Source of the DNA: Steroidobacteraceae bacterium
GTDB taxonomy: Bacteria; Pseudomonadota; Gammaproteobacteria; Steroidobacterales; Steroidobacteraceae
Length of the DNA stretch: 49,523 bases
Assembly: GCA_025458865.1 (NCBI GenBank)
Contig: JALORP010000022.1
Span: forward strand, 1 to 49,523
Direction of reading: 5' to 3'
The notes below the pieces were generated by a model. The model was given only the letters and a program-made list of their open reading frames with translations. It had not been told where the DNA came from and did not search any database. A program made the position numbers and the translations under genes. Positions within the stretch are counted from its first letter, which is position 1; the number at the start of each line of letters is the position of its first letter. Positions 7,099-17,653 of this stretch are shown one piece after another.

Positions 7099-7727
7099 GA
7101 ACGGGCGGCCTGCGCGACGTGCGCGGCGTTCTCGGTCTCCAGGCGCGCGATCACGGCCTCGAGGCCCTTGCTGCTCACCTCGGCACCGACGTCCTCGCGG
7201 AAGTTGCGCACGTAGGAGATGCCCTCGATGGTCACGTCCCAGGCCTTCCAGCCCTGCGGTGTCGCGCGCAGGGTGTAGTGCACCGGCACCTTGGTGCCGT
7301 CGCTCGTGGTCACCTCGGTGCGAACCGTCGCGCGCCCGCTCGACAGGTCGCCGCGGAAAGGCAGGATGGTCAGCTTGTCGGAGGTGAAGTCGGCGAGCGC
7401 CGTGCCGTACTTGTAGAGCATGGACTGATAGAAGGCGTCCACGAAGCGCTCGCGCTGCTTCGGCGTCGCGTTGCGCCAGTGGGTGCCGAGCACGAGCCGC
7501 GCCGAGTAGTCCGTGTCGAAGTGCGGCAGCAGGTACTGGTCCACCAGGGCCTTGGCCTTGGCCGGGTTCTTGCGGACGGCTTCGCGGTCCTTCGCCAGGG
7601 CGTCGAGCAGCTGCTGGGAGGCCTGCTCGATCAGCTGCTGCGGCGGCGGTCCCGGCACCTCCTGGGTCGCCGCGGGCGGGGACGCGAGCGTGAACGCGAG
7701 GGCCAGCATCGGAATCGAACGGATCAT
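7095..7727 (-). CDS. mlaC: Periplasmic phospholipid-binding protein MlaC
   Basis: The product is 210 residues starting at the ATG at 7727, which gives a clear Sec signal peptide (MIRSIPMLALAFTLASPPAA). The mature part has the Tol_Tol_Ttg2 family pattern: LIEQASQQLLDAL, then a helical segment, LVLGTHWRNATPKQRERFVDAF near 95-116, and the beta-strand region GTKVPVHYTLRATPQGWKAW. MlaC ferries phospholipid between MlaA and MlaD. The start is 2 bp after the mlaD stop. The open frame extends upstream inside mlaD, but that part is not coding. Confidence 0.93.
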   Translation of the reverse strand: MIRSIPMLALAFTLASPPAATQEVPGPPPQQLIEQASQQLLDALAKDREAVRKNPAKAKALVDQYLLPHFDTDYSARLVLGTHWRNATPKQRERFVDAFYQSMLYKYGTALADFTSDKLTILPFRGDLSSGRATVRTEVTTSDGTKVPVHYTLRATPQGWKAWDVTIEGISYVRNFREDVGAEVSSKGLEAVIARLETENAAHVAQAARS

Positions 7728-7729
7728 GG

Positions 7730-8218
7730 TCAGGGGGCCTCCTGATCTGTCGGCGTCTGTTCGGCGGCTTTCGAGAACAGGAACTTGCTGATCAGGTTCT
7801 CGAGGACGACCGCCGACTGCGTGAACTCTATTCGATCGCCGTCCTTGAAATAGGTTTCCGAGCCGCCCGGGCCGATGCCCACGTACTGGCCGCCCAGCAG
7901 GCCCGCCGTGAAGATGGCGGCGTCGCTGTCGTCGGGAATCCGATCGAACTTGCGGTCGATGCGCAGCACCACGTGCGCCTTGTACTCGGCGAAGTCGTAG
8001 CCGATCGACTCCACCCGGCCGATGGTGACGCCGGACATGGACACGGGCGCGCCCGGCTTCAGGCCGCCGACCTGCTCGAACCACGCCGAGACCCGGTAGC
8101 CGGTCTCGCCGAAGCCCACCTGGCGGCTGGTGATCTGGGTGATCAGGAAGAACAGGGCGGCGAAGCCGAGCAGCACGAACAGCCCGGTTCCGAGTTCGAT
8201 GGCGCGCGTGGCTCTCAT
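7730..8218 (-). CDS. mlaD: MCE-domain substrate-binding subunit MlaD
   Basis: The 162 residues comprise one N-terminal transmembrane helix (about 10-28, GLFVLLGFAALFFLI) and one periplasmic MCE domain (about 37-117: GYRVSAWFEQVGGLKPGAPV, SMSGVTIGRV). MlaD forms the hexameric ring that passes lipid between MlaC and MlaE. Length is typical of gammaproteobacterial MlaD. The C-terminal tail TPTDQEAP is short and polar. It lies 10 bp after mlaE and 2 bp before mlaC. Confidence 0.94.
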   Translation of the reverse strand: MRATRAIELGTGLFVLLGFAALFFLITQITSRQVGFGETGYRVSAWFEQVGGLKPGAPVSMSGVTIGRVESIGYDFAEYKAHVVLRIDRKFDRIPDDSDAAIFTAGLLGGQYVGIGPGGSETYFKDGDRIEFTQSAVVLENLISKFLFSKAAEQTPTDQEAP

Positions 8219-8228
8219 TCCATACTCC

Positions 8229-8999
8229 TCAAAGCATGACCGCGGTCAGCATGTAGTCGAGCAGCAGCACGACCACGGACGAAGTGACGACCGTGCGCGT
8301 CGTCGCCCGGCCGACGCCCTCCGCGGTGGGGATCGCGTGGAATCCCTCGTAGACCGCGATGGCGCCGCAGGCGACCCCGAACACACAGCTCTTGATGACG
8401 CCCTCCATGACGTCGGCGACCTCGACCGCGCCCTTCATCTGGGACCAGAACTGGCCAGGGTCGACGCCCATCAGCTGCACCCCGACGAGCTGCGCGCCGA
8501 AGATGCCGATCATGCTGAAGATCGCCGCGAGCAGCGGCATGGCGATGACGCTGCCGAGGAAGCGCGGCATGACGACGCGCCGCACCGGGTCCACCGCCAT
8601 CATCTCGAGCGCCGCGATCTGGTCGGTCGCGCGCATGAGGCCGAGCTCGGAGGCGAGCGCGGTGCCCGCGCGTCCCGCGAACAGGAGCGCCGTGACCACC
8701 GGGCCCAGCTCCTTGACGAGGCCGAGGGCCGCGGCCGTGCCGAGGGATTCCTCCGAGCCGAAGCGCTGCAGCAGGTCGTATCCCTGCAGGCCCAGCACCA
8801 TGCCGACGAACAGCCCCGAGAGCATGATGATCACGAGCGACAGCGCGCCGGCATTGTAGACCTGCTCGACCACGAGCCGGAAACGAAGGAGCGCGCGCGG
8901 CGTCTCGGACAGCAGCCGGCCGACGAACAGGGAGTACTTGCCGATCCGGACCAGCGAGCCGGATAGCGACTGCCGGAGTTCACGGGCAATCTGCCTCAT
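8229..8999 (-). CDS. mlaE: Permease subunit MlaE of the phospholipid ABC transporter
   Basis: The 256-residue inner-membrane protein has about five to six hydrophobic segments. The permease family signature GLFVGMVLGLQGYDLLQRFG (about 62-81) and the region LVKELGPVVTALLFAGRAG with ASELGLMRATDQIAALEMM are clear MlaE hallmarks; the last contacts MlaF. It overlaps mlaF by 4 bases (ATGA), so translation is coupled. Confidence 0.95.
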   Translation of the reverse strand: MRQIARELRQSLSGSLVRIGKYSLFVGRLLSETPRALLRFRLVVEQVYNAGALSLVIIMLSGLFVGMVLGLQGYDLLQRFGSEESLGTAAALGLVKELGPVVTALLFAGRAGTALASELGLMRATDQIAALEMMAVDPVRRVVMPRFLGSVIAMPLLAAIFSMIGIFGAQLVGVQLMGVDPGQFWSQMKGAVEVADVMEGVIKSCVFGVACGAIAVYEGFHAIPTAEGVGRATTRTVVTSSVVVLLLDYMLTAVML

Positions 9000-9820
9000 C
9001 GCCGCGCCCCGAACAGCTGCGCGGCGTAGTCAGGCGCCGGATAGTGGAACGGCACGGGCCCGTCCGGCAGGCCCTGCATGAACTGCCGCACCTCCGCCGA
9101 GTCGAGGGCGTTCAGTTCCGAGGGCGAGCCGGTGGCCACCACCTTGCCGCCCGAGAGCAGGTAGGCGCGGTCGGCCACGGCCGCGATCTCGTGCACGTCG
9201 TGCGACACCACGATGCTCGTCAGGCCCAGCGTGTCGTTCAGCTCGCGGATGAGCCGGACGACGACCCCCATGGAGATGGGGTCGAGGCCGACGAACGGCT
9301 CGTCGTAGATAAGGATCTCGGGGTCCATCACGATGGCGCGGGCGAGCGCGACCCGCCGGCCCATGCCGCCGGACAGCTCCGCGGGCAGCAGGGACTCCGC
9401 GCCGCGCAGGCCGACGGCATGGAGCTTCGCGAGGACGATCGGACGGATCAGCCGCTCCGGCAGCCGGGTGTGCTCCCTGAGCGGGAAGGCCACGTTCTCG
9501 TAGACCGAAAGGTCGGTCAGAAGCGCGCCGTTCTGGAACAGCATCCCCATGCGCCGCCGCAGCCGGTACAGGTCGGAGCGGCCGAGGCGGCTGACCTCTT
9601 CGCCGTCCACCAGCACCTCGCCCCGCTCGGCGGTCACGAGGCCGGTGATGAGGCGCAGCATGGTCGTCTTGCCCGTGCCGCTCGGGCCCATGACGGCCGT
9701 CACCTCGCCGCGGCGGATGTCCACGTCGAGGCCGTCGAAGATGGCGCGGCCCCCGATGACATAGCGGACGCCGCGCAGGCGGACGAGGCTGCCCACGGCC
9801 GGGGAGGTTTCAGACTGCAT
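8996..9820 (-). CDS. mlaF: ATPase subunit MlaF of the phospholipid ABC transporter
   Basis: The 274-residue ABC ATPase energises lipid transport by MlaE-MlaD. Walker A GPSGTGKTT is at 45-53, the signature is LSGGMGRRVALARAI, Walker B plus D-loop is ILIYDEPFVGLDPIS, and the switch histidine lies in SIVVSHDVHE. The C-terminal tail FHYPAPDYAAQLFGARR is the extension that MlaF proteins use for subunit contact. It is the first gene of mlaFEDCB, divergent from the SUF regulator. Confidence 0.95.
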   Translation of the reverse strand: MQSETSPAVGSLVRLRGVRYVIGGRAIFDGLDVDIRRGEVTAVMGPSGTGKTTMLRLITGLVTAERGEVLVDGEEVSRLGRSDLYRLRRRMGMLFQNGALLTDLSVYENVAFPLREHTRLPERLIRPIVLAKLHAVGLRGAESLLPAELSGGMGRRVALARAIVMDPEILIYDEPFVGLDPISMGVVVRLIRELNDTLGLTSIVVSHDVHEIAAVADRAYLLSGGKVVATGSPSELNALDSAEVRQFMQGLPDGPVPFHYPAPDYAAQLFGARR

Positions 9821-9876
9821 TCGGTCTTCCCTGTGGCGGCTGCCGAAACCGCGGGCAAGCCGCTGAACGGCCGACG

Positions 9877-9882
9877 ATGTTA
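9877..9882 (-). promoter_or_regulatory. Possible -10 element for mlaFEDCB
   Basis: TAACAT on the minus strand, about 57 bp before the mlaF ATG. No convincing -35 is visible 17-18 bp upstream, so this is a weak call. It lies in the 148-bp divergent region shared with the SUF operon. Confidence 0.3.
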
Positions 9883-9926
9883 GCAGACCACGGCCAGCGC
9901 CCGGCGTTCCCCTACCCTTTGGACCT

Positions 9927-9958
9927 TAATAGGACTAAAATTGTCCTCTTTCCAGGAC
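9927..9958 (+). promoter_or_regulatory. IscR/Rrf2-like operator overlapping the SUF promoter
   Basis: The 13-base core GACTAAAATTGTC (9933-9945) matches 12 of 13 positions of the IscR type 1 core GACTRWWWYAGTC; flanking bases agree poorly. It sits inside the perfect palindrome AGGAC (9931-9935)/GTCCT (9943-9947). A third half-site AGGAC follows at 9954-9958. TAAAAT (9936-9941) in the centre could serve as the -10, so a bound regulator would block RNA polymerase. This predicts autoregulation by the Rrf2 protein encoded 10 bp downstream. Confidence 0.6.
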
Positions 9959-9968
9959 ACCCAGTCGA

Positions 9969-10439
9969 ATGCTCAGGATCAGCAAGCTGACCGACTACGC
10001 GACCGTCATCCTCGCGGCCCTCTGCGAGGAGCCGGATACCGTGCTCTCCGCCGCCGGGCTGGCCGAGCGGACGCACGTGGGCCTGCCGACCGTCAGCAAG
10101 CTCCTGAAGGAGCTGCAGCGGGCGGGCCTGGTGCGCTCGGTCCGCGGCGCCCGCGGCGGCTACCAGCTCGCGCGCGAGCCTGGCCGTATCAGCGCCGCCG
10201 ACATCATCGACGCCGTCGAGGGGCCGGTGGCGCTGACCGAGTGCTCGAGCGACCACGGCCACTGCGGCATCGAGGCCACCTGCCAGGTCGGCCACAGCTG
10301 GCAGCAGGTCAGCCGCTCGATCCACCGTGCCCTGGCCGACGTGCCGCTGACGACGCTCATGCGCCACGACGCGGCCGTGCGCGTCCCCGACCTCCGCCCC
10401 GGCCTTGCGGCCGAGTGGCGGCCGCTGACGCGGCTCTGA
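9969..10439 (+). CDS. SUF system Fe-S cluster assembly regulator (Rrf2/IscR family)
   Basis: The 156-residue regulator has an Rrf2 winged helix-turn-helix domain (about 1-75; [20 protein letters not shown] is the recognition region, and [12 protein letters not shown] the wing). Three cysteines, Cys92, Cys99 and Cys105, with His109 fit the [2Fe-2S] ligand set of IscR (three Cys and one His). When Fe-S clusters are plentiful the holo-form is expected to repress the operon. It leads sufBCDSUT and has an IscR-like palindrome directly upstream. This subgroup differs from enterobacterial IscR, which heads the ISC operon. Confidence 0.92.
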   Translation: MLRISKLTDYATVILAALCEEPDTVLSAAGLAERTHVGLPTVSKLLKELQRAGLVRSVRGARGGYQLAREPGRISAADIIDAVEGPVALTECSSDHGHCGIEATCQVGHSWQQVSRSIHRALADVPLTTLMRHDAAVRVPDLRPGLAAEWRPLTRL

Positions 10440-10461
10440 GCCGCCGCCCGCGAGGAAGACC

Positions 10462-11910
<1,449 letters not shown>

Positions 11911-11933
11911 AGACATCACTGGAGTAACGGAAG

Positions 11934-12710
11934 ATGCCTCAGAAGGGCGAATTGATCCTCGACGTCCGCGACCTGCACGCCAAGGTTGCCGGCAAGCAGA
12001 TCCTCAACGGCCTGACGCTGCAGGTGCGCGCCGGCGAGGTGCACGCGATCATGGGCCCGAACGGCTCGGGCAAGAGCACGCTGGCCGGCGTCCTGGCCGG
12101 GCGCGGCGAGTACGAGGTCGTCTCCGGCTCCGTCACTTACCTGGGCCAGGACCTGCTGGCGCTGCCTGCGGAGGAGCGTGCACGCGCGGGCGTCTTCCTC
12201 GCCTTCCAGTACCCGGTCGAGATCCCGGGCGTGAACAACGTCTACCTTCTCAAGGCTGCGCTCAATGCGCTCAGGAAGCACCGCGGCCAGCCCGAGGTGG
12301 ACGCCTTCGAGTTCCTCGGCCTCGTGCGCGAGAAGATGAAGCTCATGCAGATGGACGAGTCCTTCCTGAACCGCGGCGTCAACGAGGGCTTCTCTGGCGG
12401 CGAGAAGAAGCGCAACGAGGTGCTGCAGATGACGGTGCTGGAGCCGGTGCTGGCGCTGCTCGACGAGACCGATTCGGGCCTCGACATCGACGCGCTCAAG
12501 GTCGTCTCGACCGGCGTGAACAGCCTCCGCGGCGAAGGCCGCGCCATCGTGATGGTCACCCATTACCAGCGCCTGCTGGACTACATCGTGCCCGACCAGG
12601 TCCACGTGCTGGCGGGCGGCCGGATCCTGAAGAGCGGCGGCAAGGACCTTGCCCTCGAGCTCGAGCGCCGCGGCTACGACTGGGTGCGGCAGGAAGCGGC
12701 CGCGGCATGA
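11934..12710 (+). CDS. sufC: SUF ATPase SufC
   Basis: An ABC-type ATPase of 258 residues that binds SufB and SufD and opens the scaffold. Walker A GPNGSGKST is at 41-49, the signature FSGGEKKRNEVLQM near 157-170, and Walker B LALLDETDSGLD follows. No membrane permease is present, as expected for this soluble member. The stop overlaps the sufD ATG by 4 bases (ATGA). Confidence 0.97.
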   Translation: MPQKGELILDVRDLHAKVAGKQILNGLTLQVRAGEVHAIMGPNGSGKSTLAGVLAGRGEYEVVSGSVTYLGQDLLALPAEERARAGVFLAFQYPVEIPGVNNVYLLKAALNALRKHRGQPEVDAFEFLGLVREKMKLMQMDESFLNRGVNEGFSGGEKKRNEVLQMTVLEPVLALLDETDSGLDIDALKVVSTGVNSLRGEGRAIVMVTHYQRLLDYIVPDQVHVLAGGRILKSGGKDLALELERRGYDWVRQEAAAA

Positions 12711-14019
12711 GTGCGCGCGCCGACGCCCCGCTGGTCGAGCGCATCGCGCGCGCCCACGCCGACCTGCGCCCCCGCCTGCGCGGCGGCCCCGCCTGGCAGG
12801 CCCGCCGCGACGCCGCCCTGTCGCGGCTGCTGCAGCGGGGCCTGCCCGACCGCCGCGACGAGAACTGGAAGTACCTCGACTGGCCGGAGGTCCTGGCGCG
12901 CGAGTTCGCGCCGGTCACCGCCGCCACGGCCGAGGCACCCACACCTGCCGGCCTCGAGCTGCCCGGCGCGTGCCGGATCGTGACGGTGGACGGGCGTTAC
13001 TCGCCGGCCCTGTCGGACCGCAGCCTACCTGCCGGCGTTTCGGTCGAGGAGCTCGGCGCCGCCCTCGATCGCGAGCCCGAACTCGCCGCGCGGCTGCGGG
13101 TTCCCGGCGAGGATGCGGACGACCGGTTCGCCCTGCTCGCCGAGGCCTTCACCGATGCCGGCGCGCTGGTACGCATCGCGGCGAACGCCGACGTGCAGGC
13201 CCCGATCCACCTGCTGCACATAGCCACCGGCGCGGCAGCGAGCCACGCGCGCCTCGTGGTCGAGGCCGGGACGAACAGCCGCGCGCGCATCCTCGAGCAG
13301 TTCCTCGGCGGCGGCGACGGCGCCTTGTCGAACCTCGCGGTCGAGGTCACCGTGGGTGCCGGCGCACAGCTCGTCCACATGCGCCTGCACGAGCAGCCGG
13401 CTGGCGCCGCGCACGTCGAGACCCTCTCCGTCACGCAGGCTGCGGACAGCCGCTACCGCCAGCAATCGTTCATCCTGGGCGGACGCGTGCTCAGGAGCGG
13501 CCTGCGCCTCGAGCTCGCCGGCCGCGGCGCCGAGTGCGAAGTCGAAGGGCTTTTCATGGTGGAAGGCATCCGCCAGGCCGACATCTACACCGTCATCGAC
13601 CACCTCGCCCCGCACACGAGGACGGTCGAGACCTTCCGCGGCGTGGCGAGCGACCGCGGACGCGGCTCCTTCAATGGCCGTATCGTGGTGCACGAGGGCG
13701 CGGTCAAGGCGGACTCGCAGCAGTCGAGCCGCAACCTGATCCTGACGCCGCTCGCCGAGATCAACGCCCGGCCGCAGCTCGAGATCCTCACCGACGACGT
13801 GAAGTGCAGTCACGGCACGACGATCGGCTCGCTCGATCCGCAGCAACTCTTCTACCTGCTGTCCCGCGGCATCGATCCGGCCGTGGCCCGCGGCCTGCTG
13901 ACCTTCGCCTTCTGCGAGGACGTGGTCGCGAGGATCCCGTGGCCGGAGGCCAGGCGCCACGTCGAGGAGCTGGTCGTGGGCCGGCTGCCCGACCGCGACA
14001 TCATCCGGGAGTTCGTCTG

Positions 14020-14020
<1 letters not shown>
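12707..14020 (+). CDS. sufD: Fe-S cluster scaffold subunit SufD
   Basis: The 437-residue partner of SufB in the SufBC2D complex. It has an N-terminal helical region with RRDENWKYLDWPEVL (about 45-60) and a beta-helix core ending in VKCSHGTTIGSLDPQQLFYL, the conserved SufD C-terminal motif. Sequence is GC-rich and alanine-rich like its neighbours. Start codon overlaps sufC; the stop TGA overlaps the sufS ATG by one base. A second long frame runs through this gene and joins the sufS frame, but it is antisense-like in composition and not coding. Confidence 0.95.
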
Positions 14021-15263
<1,243 letters not shown>

Positions 15264-15264
<1 letters not shown>

Positions 15265-15707
15265 TGGACCTCGCCGACCTCTATCGCGACGTGATCGTCG
15301 ACCACAACCGCAACCCGCGGAATTTCGGGCGCCTCGAGCACCCGAGCCGGGCCGCGGACGGCCACAACCCCCTGTGCGGCGACCGGCTGCACCTCGAGCT
15401 CGTGCTGGACGGCGGCCGCGTCGCGGACGTCCGCTTCGACGGCAAGGGCTGCGCGATCTCGACCGCCTCGGCCTCGCTGATGACGGAGGCCATCAAGGGC
15501 AAGACCCTGCCGGAGGTCGAGCAGCTGTTCGGCACCGTGCACGACATGCTGACCCGCCGCGACGCCCCGGTACCGCCGGAGCTCGGCAAGCTGGCCGCCC
15601 TGTCGGGCGTGCGCGAGTTTCCCGCCCGCGTGAAGTGCGCGAGCCTGTGCTGGCACACGCTGAACGCCGCCCTCGCCGGCGACAGCGCGCCTGTGAAGAC
15701 GGAGTGA
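15264..15707 (+). CDS. sufU: Sulfurtransferase/scaffold SufU
   Basis: The 147-residue IscU-fold protein has Cys38 and Asp40 in NPLCGD, Cys63 in GKGCAISTASAS and Cys125 in RVKCASLCW. These equal the Cys-Asp-Cys-Cys zinc ligands of Bacillus SufU, and the longer segment between the second and third cysteine (about 90-120) is SufU-specific rather than IscU-like. It probably accepts persulfide sulfur from SufS in place of SufE, which is absent here. The ATG overlaps the sufS stop by one base. Confidence 0.92.
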
Positions 15708-15711
15708 CCGG

Positions 15712-16263
15712 ATGCGACGCCACGAGAACGAGCCCATCGTCGTCCAGCGCGATGTCAAGGCGGTGATCATCCCCGCCGGCATCGAGGTCAAGCTGCGCAC
15801 CGGCAGCGTCGGGTACATCACCCAGGCGCTCGGCGGCAGCTTCACCGTCTACGTCGAGGGCAACCTATTCCGCATCGCCGGCGAGGACGCCGACGCCATC
15901 GGCAAGGAGCCGGTGAAGAAACCGGAGCTGCCGCCCGGCGCCTCGGACGAGGACGTGCGCAAGCTGGTGTGGGACCAGATGAAAAGCTGCTTCGACCCCG
16001 AGATCCCGGTCAACATCGTGGACCTGGGGCTCATCTACACCTGCGACGTCATGCCGAACGACGACGGTTCGCGCAACGTCCACGTCACCATGACGCTCAC
16101 CGCGCCGGGCTGCGGCATGGGCGAGGTGCTCGTGCAGGACGTGAAGGACAAGGTCGAGGCCGTTCCCACCATCCGCGAGGCCCGGGTGGACCTCGTCTTC
16201 GACCCGCCCTGGAGCCAGTCCATGATGTCCGAGGCCGCGCGTCTCCAGACGGGGATGATGTGA
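15712..16263 (+). CDS. sufT: Fe-S assembly protein SufT (MIP18/DUF59 domain)
   Basis: The 183-residue protein has an N-terminal region of about 75 residues (VKAVIIPAGIEVKLRTGSVG, typical of long bacterial SufT) and a C-terminal DUF59 domain (about 82-175) with the conserved DPEIPVNIVDLGLIY and TLTAPGCGMGEVL carrying the reactive cysteine. In other bacteria SufT helps Fe-S maturation of particular enzymes. It is 4 bp after sufU and closes the SUF operon. Confidence 0.92.
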   Translation: MRRHENEPIVVQRDVKAVIIPAGIEVKLRTGSVGYITQALGGSFTVYVEGNLFRIAGEDADAIGKEPVKKPELPPGASDEDVRKLVWDQMKSCFDPEIPVNIVDLGLIYTCDVMPNDDGSRNVHVTMTLTAPGCGMGEVLVQDVKDKVEAVPTIREARVDLVFDPPWSQSMMSEAARLQTGMM

Positions 16264-16267
16264 GGCC

Positions 16268-16765
16268 GTGAAGCGCCTCACGCTCGTCCGTCACGCCAAG
16301 TCCGACTGGGGCGACGCCAGCCTGGAGGACTTCGAGCGGCCGCTCAACGCGCGCGGCGAGCGCGACGCGCCCGAGATGGCGCGGCGATGCGCCGCCGCCG
16401 GGCTCAAGCCGACGCTCATCGTCACCAGCCCCGCGGTGCGCGCGCTCGCTACCGCCAAGGCCTTCGCGAAGGTGCTCGGCTATCCCGCGAGGAAGATCCG
16501 CCACGCCGACGAGGCCTACCTCGCCACGCCAGGAACGCTGCTCGAAGTGGTGCGCAAGCTCGGCGGCAGGTCGAGCCACGTCATGATCTTCGGCCACAAC
16601 CCCGGAATTTCGCAGTTCGCCGCCCTGCTGACCGGCGACGACAGCCTCGGCGAGCTGCCCACGGCGGCCGTCATCGGTCTCACGGCGGACCTGAAGGACT
16701 GGAAGGACCTCGCCCCCGGGGCCGCCACACGTACGCTGTACGACTATCCGAAGAACCGCGGCTGA
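16268..16765 (+). CDS. sixA: Phosphohistidine phosphatase SixA-like
   Basis: The 165-residue histidine phosphatase has the catalytic LVRHAKS motif (Arg8-His9) and a second histidine in MIFGHNPGIS near 119. SixA removes phosphate from histidine in phosphorelay or nitrogen-PTS proteins. GTG start, 4 bp after sufT, so it may be carried on the SUF transcript, although it has no known Fe-S role. Length is typical of short SixA members. Confidence 0.88.
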   Translation: MKRLTLVRHAKSDWGDASLEDFERPLNARGERDAPEMARRCAAAGLKPTLIVTSPAVRALATAKAFAKVLGYPARKIRHADEAYLATPGTLLEVVRKLGGRSSHVMIFGHNPGISQFAALLTGDDSLGELPTAAVIGLTADLKDWKDLAPGAATRTLYDYPKNRG

Positions 16766-16949
16766 ACCGCCGGCGGGCCGCCATCGTCTACCGTGACGGG
16801 CGTCACATCGACGCCACCATCCTGCTCCCCGATTGCGCCTCGCCGGCCGCGACGTCAACGCGTCCCGGGAAGGAACGTTGTTGTCCGCGAACGGCGTGAA
16901 TTCAGGGCTGATCGCCCAGACAGACACCCAGCCTCAAGGAGCAGTCCAG

Positions 16950-17531
16950 ATGATCAGGATCAGGCAGACCTCCCCCCTCGCGCTCGCGGCGGCCGTGGCC
17001 GTCTCGCTCGGCCTCGCCCTCGGAAGCGCCACGGCCGATGCCGGCGAGCGCGGCGCGAGTGCCCCGCGCCAGACCGCCCAGCACGCGAACAAGGCCCCAC
17101 GCGGCGACTACGCGCGCCACACCGAGTGGCAGCGGACCGATAACGGCTACACCCGCCGCGACACGTGGCGGGGCGAGAACGGCAGGACCGCCTCGCGCAG
17201 CGACGTGACCACGCGCACGGACAGCGGCTACACCCGCGACTCGACGTTCACCGGCCCGAACGGGCAGACGGCCACCCGCTCGGCCAATGTCGTCAGCGAC
17301 CGGGAAGCCGGCACGCGCACCCGCGAGGCCGTGACCACCCTCCCGGACGGGCGCGCGCGCAGCATGACCGACTCCACCGCGCGAACCGCGGACGGCTACA
17401 CGCGCCAGACGTCCATCACCAACCCCAACGGCGGCACCGCGCAGCGAGACGTGCAGGCGAGCTACGACCCGGAGGCGAAGACCTGGTCGCGCGCCGTCAG
17501 CGTGGATCGCAACCCGCCTCCGGGCGAGTGA
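16950..17531 (+). CDS. Exported protein with four GYTR-type repeats, function unknown
   Basis: The 193-residue product begins with a Sec signal peptide (hydrophobic 9-26, cleavage near ATADA). The mature part is hydrophilic, Arg/Thr-rich and made of about 28-residue repeats: GYTR at 66, 93 and 149, with a degenerate unit (GTRT) at 121. Each is followed 11-12 residues later by NG or DG and then TA-R or RA-R. The start ATG at 16950 is chosen because AAGGAG lies 8 bp upstream and the signal peptide begins there; the frame is open further upstream. The pattern resembles short YD-like beta repeats, but I do not recognise a named family. A strong terminator follows. Confidence 0.75.
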   Translation: MIRIRQTSPLALAAAVAVSLGLALGSATADAGERGASAPRQTAQHANKAPRGDYARHTEWQRTDNGYTRRDTWRGENGRTASRSDVTTRTDSGYTRDSTFTGPNGQTATRSANVVSDREAGTRTREAVTTLPDGRARSMTDSTARTADGYTRQTSITNPNGGTAQRDVQASYDPEAKTWSRAVSVDRNPPPGE

Positions 17532-17560
17532 CGCCGCAGTCGGCACGGGGTTGATGCGAC

Positions 17561-17591
17561 GGGCGGGACCACGGGTCCCGCCCTCTCTTTC
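17561..17591 (+). terminator. Intrinsic terminator after the GYTR-repeat gene
   Basis: A perfect 10-bp stem GGGCGGGACC (17561-17570)/GGTCCCGCCC (17574-17583) with a 3-nt loop, followed by TCTCTTTC. It lies 30 bp after the stop codon and insulates the downstream HAD gene. Confidence 0.8.
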
Positions 17592-17642
17592 GGCCGCCGC
17601 CCCGGCGGTGCGACGCGGGATGATCGCGGGCGGCCGGGCGCC

Positions 17643-17648
17643 TACAAT
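17643..17648 (+). promoter_or_regulatory. Candidate -10 element of the HAD gene, suggesting a leaderless mRNA
   Basis: TACAAT ends 5 bp before the ATG at 17654. Initiation about 6-7 bp downstream of the -10 would place the first base of the mRNA at or next to the start codon. No Shine-Dalgarno sequence is visible. The -35 is weak. Confidence 0.4.
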
Positions 17649-17653
17649 GCGCC

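Noticed and set aside
12649..14019. Upstream extension of the sufS frame through sufD
   Set aside because: The extension is Arg/Pro-rich and without family similarity; the SufS N-terminus fits the ATG at 14020 fused to the sufD stop.
16766..16949. Longer N-terminus for the GYTR-repeat protein starting at 16833
   Set aside because: It would place 39 non-hydrophobic residues before a clean signal peptide, and the ATG at 16950 has its own AAGGAG.
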